DNA of 64,000 nt from Shewanella sp. MTB7 (GTDB lineage: Bacteria > Pseudomonadota > Gammaproteobacteria > Enterobacterales > Shewanellaceae): positions 3,162,001-3,226,000 of the forward strand of contig NZ_CP085636.1 in assembly GCF_027571385.1 (NCBI RefSeq), written 5' to 3'. The notes below the pieces were generated by a model. The model was given only the letters and a program-made list of their open reading frames with translations, ran no database searches and was not told the origin of the DNA. The position numbers and the translations under genes were made by a program. Below are positions 53,723 to 61,993 of this stretch, one piece after another (the stretch's first letter is position 1; each line of letters starts with the position of its first letter).

Positions 53723-54913
53723 CTATCTAAATGGGGGACATGCTGGCCCAATTGAATCAAACTTTTTATAAGTTAAAACAAATTCTTGATGACCTAGTGC
53801 TTCTGACTTTGTAGGCAAGCCTGATGCAACCTTTTCCACCAGTTGAAAAATCTCATTGCCAACATAATCAACAGATGCAGTACCTTGGATAATTTTCCCT
53901 GCATCAATATCCATATCAGCAGATAGCTTTTGATAAGTTTCAGGGTTGGCACAAATTTTAATGACGGGAGAGATTGCTGACCCCACCACAGAACCTCGGC
54001 CGGTAGTAAACAAAATGACGTGAGAACCAGAAGCTATTAGTTCAACTATTTCAGCATTATCTACAATATTGGGAAAACCAAACATGGGGTTGCCATCTGG
54101 CACCACATCCATTAAATATAGTCCACCTTGCTTGGGTATATCGCCAGGCTTAATCAAACCGTGAATTTTAGACGAGCCAGATTTGGCATATGCGCCCATA
54201 GACTTTTCCTCTTGGGTAGTCAGTCCACCTTCTGCATTTCCTGGTGCAAAACTGCCATATCCCATAATGCGATAATAGTTTTCAGCTTTTTCAACTGATG
54301 CCATAATTTCTTCACCTAACTCAGGTGTAATAGCTCTATCCGACATAATGTATTCACAGCCTATAAGCTCACCTGTTTCTTCAAAAATACAAGTCGCATT
54401 ATTCTCAATAAGCTTATCAAAACAACTGCCAACCGCTGGATTTGCACTGATACCGCTGGTGCCGTCAGAACCTCCACAAATTGTTCCAACAACCAATTCG
54501 TCCAAATCCATAGAAACGGTCGGTATTTGTAGGTTTCTTGCTAGCATATTTCTAGAATGAGATAAGCCGACTTCAATACTTGACAGTGTTCCACCATTAT
54601 CTTGAATAACAATCGTTTCCACTTCTCTACCGCTCTCACTAATTGCAGCACTAAGTCGCTCTCGATTAAACCCTTCACACCCAAGCGAAAGTAAAATAAC
54701 ACTGGAGACATTAGGGTGAGTACAGAGTTGAATCATCATTTTCAATGAATACTCATTAGGATAACAACCTGGGAAACCAATCAGTTGCACATCACCACTA
54801 CCACTTTGACTGACAATAGAACGAGCAACGTGATGAGCGCATTCAACCAAATAGGCGACTAAAACAACATTTCTAATGCCTTTGCGCCCATCAGCTCTTA
54901 AAAATGCTCTCAT
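53723..54913 (-). CDS. UxaA-family dehydratase, large (C-terminal) subunit; probable L-fuconate dehydratase
   Basis: The 396-residue protein matches the C-terminal catalytic part of altronate/galactarate dehydratases. Visible are an early GIRNVVLVAYLVEC, LGCEGFNRERL with a conserved Cys, and GGSDGTSGISANPAVG, all typical of the family. In the Campylobacter fucose locus the same split UxaA pair occurs. It should dehydrate L-fuconate to 2-keto-3-deoxy-L-fuconate. Its start overlaps the small-subunit stop by 4 bp. Confidence 0.8.
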   Translation of the reverse strand: MRAFLRADGRKGIRNVVLVAYLVECAHHVARSIVSQSGSGDVQLIGFPGCYPNEYSLKMMIQLCTHPNVSSVILLSLGCEGFNRERLSAAISESGREVETIVIQDNGGTLSSIEVGLSHSRNMLARNLQIPTVSMDLDELVVGTICGGSDGTSGISANPAVGSCFDKLIENNATCIFEETGELIGCEYIMSDRAITPELGEEIMASVEKAENYYRIMGYGSFAPGNAEGGLTTQEEKSMGAYAKSGSSKIHGLIKPGDIPKQGGLYLMDVVPDGNPMFGFPNIVDNAEIVELIASGSHVILFTTGRGSVVGSAISPVIKICANPETYQKLSADMDIDAGKIIQGTASVDYVGNEIFQLVEKVASGLPTKSEALGHQEFVLTYKKFDSIGPACPPFR

Positions 54914-55215
54914 TTAGTTCCCCCTATCTTGCTTTGTCTTGAATGGCTTGAAATATAATCACTTTTCATGTTATGCACATGAATGTGCTCCCCTTTCAAA
55001 ATAAACTGAGTTGCTGAACCAATTGGCACGCCATATTTCATTACTTTCTCACTTTCATTAATTGAGTATCTAGCAAGCTTATGACCTACATCTATAGGGG
55101 AAGATAATGAAATCTCTTCGCCATCAACCTCAATTAAAGTCCCAATATTGAGATGTTTACAACACACTAATACGTTATCAATTTCGTTAAGTAGAACGAG
55201 GCGTTTATCAATCAT
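54910..55215 (-). CDS. UxaA-family dehydratase, small (SAF-domain) subunit
   Basis: The 101-residue protein has a SAF-type fold like the N-terminal domain of altronate dehydratase, with VGHKLARYSI and VMKYGVPIGSAT. It pairs with the large subunit to make a two-protein enzyme. The ATG at 55215 is chosen over a TTG 36 bp upstream. It is the first gene of the minus-strand fucose operon. Confidence 0.82.
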   Translation of the reverse strand: MIDKRLVLLNEIDNVLVCCKHLNIGTLIEVDGEEISLSSPIDVGHKLARYSINESEKVMKYGVPIGSATQFILKGEHIHVHNMKSDYISSHSRQSKIGGTK

Positions 55216-55814
55216 TTTAAATATCCCAACGAGAAAATTGCACAGCAACAAACCTTAAACAGATCACGATAAAACAGCGTTGCTACACCTTGGTTACATA
55301 TTAGTAACGTATTAAATATAAAACAATATTTAATATAGGGATTTAATTTTCACCCTGTTTTTTATTGTTCAACGAGATAATAAAATCCATTAACAACTGA
55401 GTTAAATTTAAAACAAATACAGTTGATACATATAGTTATGTAAGTAAAATTATTAGCTCCTTAGTAATAAGTCGATAACCAATAACAGTGACAAATGAAC
55501 TACTGCTTAACGTTTACATTGAATATGAGCTTACACACTTAAAACACGCCATGATTTAACACTAATTCGACTGAATCTATATAAATTATCTACATACAAA
55601 GGGGGATGTTTAGTGTGTTTTTTGTTCGATGGTTGTGTTATTGTTAGTTTTGCTGGGCAAACAACGTTTACTATACGAACCACCTCTTCGTCGCGTAACA
55701 TTAACTGTTTAGGCTGAGTTTGCTTTTGTAAAATACACTCTGAAATAAATAGCTCATCTATATCAACTAGATAGCAGAACAGGTGTAAATCTAATCAGAT
55801 AGAAGGCTTAGAAA
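55216..55814. promoter_or_regulatory. Divergent regulatory region of the fucose operon
   Basis: About 600 AT-rich bases separate the fucose operon (minus) from the gene at 55815 (plus). Two inverted repeats, GTTAC-N6-GTAAC (55293-55308) and ATTAAATAT-N6-ATATTTAAT (55311-55334), lie about 80-120 bp upstream of the operon and are candidate operators, possibly for the IclR regulator. No gene is seen. Confidence 0.45.
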
Positions 55815-56724
55815 ATGACAAAAAAAATTCAGTTTATATACTGATCCTGTGACGGATGCTGTTCCAATGTTCCTGATGCGAAATACCACAACAGGGCAAC
55901 ATTTTATATCTAGTAACCCTTATGAAAATTCAACCATTGTTGATTATGTAAACCCCTTCAATCGATATGTTGATGAAGACTGGCATTCACTAGGTGCTTG
56001 GACCGAAAGATTTAACGGTGGAACAATTCAACAGGTAGATAAAGGCCTTCTCTTGTTTGATTCAAGCTTTACAACCAATCACCTTTTACAAAATACACTC
56101 ATTCCAGATGAATACATTGCAAAACTCAATACAAAAATAGATCAATTCGGTAGTAATAACTCTGACGCTCTACTTTTCAGACTAACGAATGATAATGCTA
56201 CATTAGAACTGAAATTTCGTAATGGAAACCTATACTATCTCAACTCAACCGGCACAAGTGTGACTCTAATCGACACCAATGTTAACTTCAATGAATGGCA
56301 TGAATATCAAATAGTAACTTCATTTAAGTCATCAACCGGAGAAACTTATGCCGAGTTACTTATCGATGGTAAAGCGCTAGTTAATAATGCTGGTGAATCT
56401 AAGAGAGTTAGGTTCCTCCTCCCCCCACCGACATCAGAAAACAGAGTCCTCTTCTTTGTTAGAGGCAAAGAGGATCAAGTTAAAACATTGCTCGGAAAAA
56501 TCATTGTTGAAGACCTATATTATTCTGCTCTCAACGAACAAAAACAATACAAGCCATATGATGGGGCTACAGATTATATAGGCCTCATGGGATACGCAAT
56601 GCCTGAGGACCATAGTTCAGAGACATTAAGATATATCAACTTAAGTGATGTGTTAAATGACAAAAGCTATTATCTTAATCCCAACAACCTCAATTTAAAT
56701 GTGCTAGAAGATAATGGTAATTAA
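55815..56724 (+). pseudogene. Orphan protein with LamG-like fold, frameshifted near its start
   Basis: The long frame from 55849 (GTG) encodes 291 residues. It reads naturally upstream to an ATG at 55815 (MTKKFSLYTDPVTD) if the eight-base A run at 55820-55827 had seven. The body shows a beta-rich pattern (LLFRLTNDNATLELKFRNG, then NEWHEYQIVT and AELLIDGKAL) that resembles a concanavalin/LamG-like carbohydrate-binding domain. No signal peptide is visible. Its place between the fucose operon and IclR suggests a role with polysaccharide, but I do not recognise the family. Confidence 0.55.
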
Positions 56725-56731
56725 TTAAGGT

Positions 56732-56875
56732 ATGAAGAAAACCTTGTTTGTGGTGACTGATAATGATGACAAAAGTATTATCGATGCTTTTAACTTACAA
56801 CGTAAACTTCAACTGCATATATGTTTATCTGATACCGTGAATTCGAGTAAGATTTTTTGCAATAAACTAACTTGA
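56732..56875 (+). CDS. Possible 47-residue protein
   Basis: An ATG preceded by AAGG opens a 47-codon frame (MKKTLFVVTDNDDKSIIDAF) 7 bp after the orphan LamG-like gene. No family or motif is seen. It could be a real small gene, a 5' remnant of a larger gene or chance. Confidence 0.3.
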   Translation: MKKTLFVVTDNDDKSIIDAFNLQRKLQLHICLSDTVNSSKIFCNKLT

Positions 56876-56944
56876 GGTAAATGGAATACAGATCCAAGAT
56901 ACAATAATGTGCCTGAAATCTTGAGCAAAGCACATTGTGAATGT

Positions 56945-57724
56945 TTATAACTGGCCTGAATAAGACAAACTAATACTTGAGAGCTTTTCTGCCGCTGATT
57001 TTATAAGTACTTTTGCTTCAGAAATACTTGGAGATTGCTTGTTACCTTTTAGAAATGGCACTGTGATCGTTGCAATGACACTTTTGGTCCCACCTAAAAA
57101 TATTGGAAATGAAATATCTTCCAGGCTTTGAATAATTGGACTTTTAATTCTTGCAAATCCCTGTGCTCTTATCTCTTCCAAAGATGCTAACAACTGTTCT
57201 TCATCGAATTTATTATCTAGAGCACGTAAATCCTCTATCGACTTATTTAACGATTTCTCACTTTTCCAGGCGAGCAGAACATGACCGGAACCCGACTCAT
57301 TCAAAAACAAATGGTGGCCTAAATGCACGGAGAACCCTACGCTACTTGGGTTGTCTAACTTGGCAATGACAACCATTCGATTTTGGCTTTCTACGGCAAT
57401 ATGACACGATTGTAAAATTTCAGCGGATAATTCGCGCATAATGGGGTATGCGACTTCAACCAATGTGCCGTTTGGTGGCACTCTTAACCCAAGATCGAAT
57501 AATCGATTTGTAATGTGGAAAAAGTCAGAGCCTTCATTTTTTGCTAAATACCCCATTTTTTCTAACGCTGCGAGCATACGGAACAGCTCACTTTTAGAGC
57601 GCTTTAATGTAGTTGATATTTGTGCTAATGACATTGGCTTTTGCTCTTCTGCGAGCAATTCCAATATCTCAAATCCTTTTTCTAACGCAGGTGCAGAGTA
57701 TTCTCTTTTTTTGCTGATTTCCAT
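56945..57724 (-). CDS. IclR-family transcriptional regulator of the fucose locus
   Basis: The roughly 259-residue protein has an N-terminal winged helix (GFEILELLAEEQKPMSLAQI, then LKRSKSELFRMLAALEKMGYL) and the IclR effector domain (LGLRVPPNGT, then GSGHVLLAW). IclR proteins sense small acids or sugars. C. jejuni also has an IclR regulator at its fucose locus. The ATG at 57724 with AGG upstream is chosen over a longer frame. Confidence 0.88.
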   Translation of the reverse strand: MEISKKREYSAPALEKGFEILELLAEEQKPMSLAQISTTLKRSKSELFRMLAALEKMGYLAKNEGSDFFHITNRLFDLGLRVPPNGTLVEVAYPIMRELSAEILQSCHIAVESQNRMVVIAKLDNPSSVGFSVHLGHHLFLNESGSGHVLLAWKSEKSLNKSIEDLRALDNKFDEEQLLASLEEIRAQGFARIKSPIIQSLEDISFPIFLGGTKSVIATITVPFLKGNKQSPSISEAKVLIKSAAEKLSSISLSYSGQL

Positions 57725-58139
57725 TTGATACCTGATTCTTTTCAATAAACAAATTTTTAATCTGTTAAGCTTGATGCACGCTCCAATCCGTTTCACTTTA
57801 TCATATTTAGTCTATTTCCAATCAAGAAATTACAATTTATAAGATAAAGCACTTCATTAGTGCGTAAAACAATACTGACCTCATGAAAATAGTAATCACT
57901 AATTGCAATCATCCTCTAAACACTTTCCATGCCGTTCGTTTCTTAAGCGTTGAACATTAAGAGCTAAACAATCGATTTACAATTCATTGTATAAGCAAAC
58001 ACACTGCATTATTTCACATAAAAAACATCGCTTCACCTGTAAATCATGTCAAGTGTGGTAATAATTAATCAATTGTTAATGAGAGGTTACCTTGCGTCTA
58101 CAGGTAAATGCTCATCTCCCCTATATGGAATCTATTATA
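57725..58139. other. Intergenic region before the sulfatase gene
   Basis: About 415 AT-rich bases hold the divergent promoters of the IclR gene and the sulfatase/fucosidase operon. No gene or strong hairpin was seen. Confidence 0.4.
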
Positions 58140-59978
58140 ATGAGAAAGGCATTTAATCTAACCTTCATTTTGTTTATGGTTTTTTTCTCAACTTTAGTTA
58201 TGGCAAAAGAGAGAAAACCAAACATTATTATCATCATGACAGATGACCAAGGTTACGGAGATTTAGGACATAACTTCAACCCAGTGGTAAAGACACCCAA
58301 TATCGATCAACTAGCCAGTGAAAGTATACGATTTACCAATTTCCATATGGATCCAACATGCTCACCTAGCCGCTCCTCACTGCTGACAGGTAAATACTCC
58401 ATGCGTGCAGGTGTTTGGCATACTATTATGGGACGTTCATTACTGCCAACTCAGCACACAACACTGCCAGAAGCATTACAATCTGCAGGTTATAAAACGG
58501 CCATTTTTTGAAAGTGGCACTTAGGCGACAATTATCCCTTTAGGCCGGAAGACCAAGGTTTTGATGAAACATTAATTCATGGTGGAGGTGGAGTTGGTCA
58601 AACACCAGACTATTGGGGCAATACTCAGTTTAGTGATACTTACTTCAGAAATGGTCAGCCAGAGAAATTCAGTGAATACGCAACCAATGTATGGTTTGAT
58701 GAAGCAACTAAGTTCATTGAAGATAATAAAGAAAAACCTTTTTTTGCATATATATCAACCAACGCTCCCCATAGACCATGGCGTGCCCCTAAAGAATATA
58801 TTCAACCATATCTAGATCTTGGATTACCTAAAAAGCTCGCATTGTTCTATGCAATGATAACTCATCTTGATTCTCGAATTTTACATTTACGTGAAACGCT
58901 TCAACAGCTCGATATTGCAGACAATACCTTATTAATATTTACAACCGATAACGGTTCTTCAATGAAATCTAGCTACGACAATATCTTTGGGAAAGAAGAT
59001 ATTGAAGATTTTATTGATAACCTTAACCTCGATCTTAATTCAAAAACTTGGGATTTTAATGCTGGAATGAAAGGATTTAAAGCTTCAGTTTATGAAGGGG
59101 GTCATCGTGTCCCATTATTAATGCATTGGCCTAAAGTAAAATTGTTCCAGCCTAGGGATATCGATACGTTAACGGCTCATTTCGATTTAATGCCCACAAT
59201 ACTTGATATTGCTAAGGTGCCATTACCCAAAGGACAAGATGGTCAAAGCTTGTTACCTATTTTAAAGGGTGAAAAAACCTCCCCTTCTCGCACACTTTTT
59301 ATAACCAATCAACGCGTAGATATTCCCTCACCAGAGCGGCCCAGTGTAGTCATGACCCAGCAATGGCGATATGTATTACATGAACAGAAAAATAAAATAG
59401 AATTATTCGACATTTTAAAAGATCCACAACAGTTACAAGATGTGAAGTCACAACATCCAGCAGTGGTAAAACAATTACATGGTGACTTTGAACGTTGGTG
59501 GAAATATGTGACTTCAGAAGGCTTTGAACGTCAGAGAATTATCATTGGCAGTCACCATGAAAACCCTTCTAGACTTACTAGTATGGATTGGATGGAAGCG
59601 ACATCCGAAATAGAAGTTCCATGGTTTCCAGGCTTTCAAAGACCTCAAGATGATTATCAAAATTCAAGTTGGATGGGACGCATGAGTGATATCAAACCTT
59701 TACCATGGTATTTATCGGTCAAACAATCAGATGAATACACTATCACTCTTTACTTGCAAGATATTGCGGCTTCAAAGCCGATTGAACGTCAATATGCATT
59801 CCTTGAACTTAATGGGAAACGGTCGGTAATGGACATAAACAAACTGGCAAACGGTGTTAGCTTTACTCACCAACTTAAACAAGGGGAGTTACGGCTAAAG
59901 GCATGGTTTGCTAATGACTTACAAGGTAAAAACAATATTTTGCCGGCATTTTACGCTTATAGTAGAGAGAGAATATAA
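58140..59978 (+). pseudogene. Secreted type I sulfatase, interrupted by one in-frame TGA
   Basis: A signal peptide (MRKAFNLTFILFMVFFSTLVMA) precedes the sulfatase domain. It has metal-binding MTDDQGYGD, the formylglycine motif CSPSRSS with Cys about residue 74, and later FTTDNGSS and PLLMHWP. The family motif GKWHLG is expected at 58509-58526, but its Gly codon is TGA (58509-58511); the same frame then runs open for over 480 codons. A single GGA-to-TGA change explains the break. With readthrough or correction the protein is about 612 residues. Substrate is probably sulfated fucan or fucosides, from the neighbours. Confidence 0.85.
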
Positions 59979-61676
59979 ATGAGAAAAATATTTATAGTAT
60001 TGATGGCATGCTGGCTGAGCTTTTTCGCTAACGCTACACAAAAAGTTAATGAATCTATGGATGAGCTTTGGGGAGAGCATTCAGTAAAACAAAAAAATAT
60101 TGGCCAAAAAGGTGATTGGTTTAAACAATCAAAATATGCAATGTTTGTACATTGGGGCCTCTATTCAATACCTGCAGGCCAATGGAAAGGAAAAAATTAT
60201 TACGGAATTACTGAATGGCTAATGTCCCCAAGAGTTGCAAATATCGATAAGGTTGAATATGCAAAACTAGCTGATAAGTTCAATCCTACGGATTTTGACG
60301 CACAAGCCTTGGTACAGCTAGCTGTTGATGCTGGAATGAAGTATATAGTCATAACAGCTAAACATCATGATGGTTTTGCCATGTATGATTCAGCCGTTAG
60401 CGATTATAATATTGTTAAAGCAACACCTTACAAACGAGATCCTTTAAAGGCTCTTGCTAAAGCTTGTAAAGAGGCAGGCATTGGATTTGGGCTATATTAC
60501 TCTCAATACCAAGACTGGTACGAGCAAGGAAGTGCGGGTATTGCTTGGGATGACTCAAAACAAATATACAGTTTTGACGAATACTTTGAACGAAAGGCTC
60601 TTCCTCAAATTAAAGAACTGATGACAAACTACGGTTCTATCGCTTTAATCTGGTTTGATACTCCTGGCCCTATGGGTGATAAATATTCTAAAGAAATTGT
60701 TGAAACCGTGAAGGAATTACAACCTAACACATTGATTAATAGTCGTATTGGTAACGGATATGGAGATTACTCATCATTAGGCGATACACATATTGCTACA
60801 ACCAATCATACTGGCTTGTGGGAAACAGTCGATACTACGAATAACTCATGGGGCTATGCTTGGTACGATCAAAACTTTAAAAGTGCTAAAAAGATCGCGA
60901 GTAACTTAGTCACTACGATCGCTCGTGGCGGTAATTACATGCTCAATGTAGGCCCAACAGGAAAAGGGGTCGTGCCAACAACAGCAGACAATCAATTAAG
61001 ACTTGCAGGTCAATGGATTGCCCAAAATAAAGAGGCTATTTATGGTGCTTCAGCTTCCCCTTGGAAAAGAGCTCTCCCATGGGGTGATGTAACAGTAAAA
61101 GATAATCAGCTTTATTTACATGTTATTCGTTGGCCTGAAACTGGAGTGATCAGTTTACCAGGGTTAGAAAATAGAGTTAACTCTGCTTATAAACTCAATA
61201 CTGACGAGAAAATTGAATTTATTCAAACTAATGATAAGTGGATAGATTTTGTTTTACCAAACCATTCAAAAAAGCAATTAATCACGATTATCAAAGTCAC
61301 AATCGACGGCAGTCTTGATGTCGATAGCAAGATCAAAATTAATCATACTGGTTCCGATATGCTGTTCGCTGAATTTGCAGCGTGCAAAGGTTGTGAGTTC
61401 AAAGAAGTACGCTGGATGGAAAAATTTGGCGAATGGGTTTATGCCCCAAGTTTAGTTAATTGGCAAGACAATAGTGAAGCCAGTTGGAAAATTGATGTCA
61501 GACGCAAAGGGCAATACTACATCGATTTAGAGTATCCGGCTGATGAACACGTTGATTACAGCGAGTGGATGCTGACTGCTGGACAAACCTCATTGATTAT
61601 GCAAGCACCAGTGTCTGAGGTTAAGGCTGGTGGAATTAAATTACACACTATAAAATTAACCCCAATTACAGATTAG
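59979..61676 (+). CDS. Alpha-L-fucosidase, GH29 family
   Basis: The 565-residue protein has a signal peptide (MRKIFIVLMACWLSFFANA). The GH29 barrel starts at WFKQSKYAMFVHWGLYSIPAG and includes YIVITAKHHDGFAMYD and GIGFGLYYSQYQDWY. The nucleophile is Asp227 in ALIWFDTPGP. A C-terminal beta domain follows. It releases L-fucose from glycans with retention. It starts directly after the sulfatase stop, with a GAGAGAG ribosome site in the sulfatase end, so the two are translated together. Confidence 0.93.
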   Translation: MRKIFIVLMACWLSFFANATQKVNESMDELWGEHSVKQKNIGQKGDWFKQSKYAMFVHWGLYSIPAGQWKGKNYYGITEWLMSPRVANIDKVEYAKLADKFNPTDFDAQALVQLAVDAGMKYIVITAKHHDGFAMYDSAVSDYNIVKATPYKRDPLKALAKACKEAGIGFGLYYSQYQDWYEQGSAGIAWDDSKQIYSFDEYFERKALPQIKELMTNYGSIALIWFDTPGPMGDKYSKEIVETVKELQPNTLINSRIGNGYGDYSSLGDTHIATTNHTGLWETVDTTNNSWGYAWYDQNFKSAKKIASNLVTTIARGGNYMLNVGPTGKGVVPTTADNQLRLAGQWIAQNKEAIYGASASPWKRALPWGDVTVKDNQLYLHVIRWPETGVISLPGLENRVNSAYKLNTDEKIEFIQTNDKWIDFVLPNHSKKQLITIIKVTIDGSLDVDSKIKINHTGSDMLFAEFAACKGCEFKEVRWMEKFGEWVYAPSLVNWQDNSEASWKIDVRRKGQYYIDLEYPADEHVDYSEWMLTAGQTSLIMQAPVSEVKAGGIKLHTIKLTPITD

Positions 61677-61993
61677 TATCTGTCAATGTGCAAAACCCAA
61701 CAAGCACTTAACTTGTTGGGTTCTCTACTGCTATCTCTAAATCAATTTACGCTACACCCACAATATCCATTCTGATGAGATGAGTTCTTCAAACTTTTTG
61801 ATACCTCCCCAACTCAAACTTGGCCACGTTAAGCAAAAAACCATTTAACCACCAATAAATCGGTTCAAAAACATCTGAATAATATCCTTATTATCAAGCA
61901 ACTAAGAACCCATGTTTAAAAAAGTTAATCTTTTGTTAATTAAACCTAGGGCTAAGCACTATTCCAAAAAATGATTTACAGGGGGAAGTTAAA
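61677..61993. other. Intergenic region between fucosidase and TonB receptor
   Basis: About 320 bp contain one terminator (61694-61722) and a likely promoter for the receptor. No gene is seen. Confidence 0.5.
61694..61722 (+). terminator. Rho-independent terminator after the fucosidase gene
   Basis: AACCCAACAAG and CTTGTTGGGTT form an 11-bp stem with a 7-nt loop 18 bp after the stop, followed by a CT-rich stretch. Confidence 0.75.

Noticed and set aside
58509..58511. TGA as a selenocysteine codon in the sulfatase
   Set aside because: The position is a glycine in the conserved GKWHLG motif, not a cysteine, and no selenocysteine insertion-type hairpin was evident right after it.
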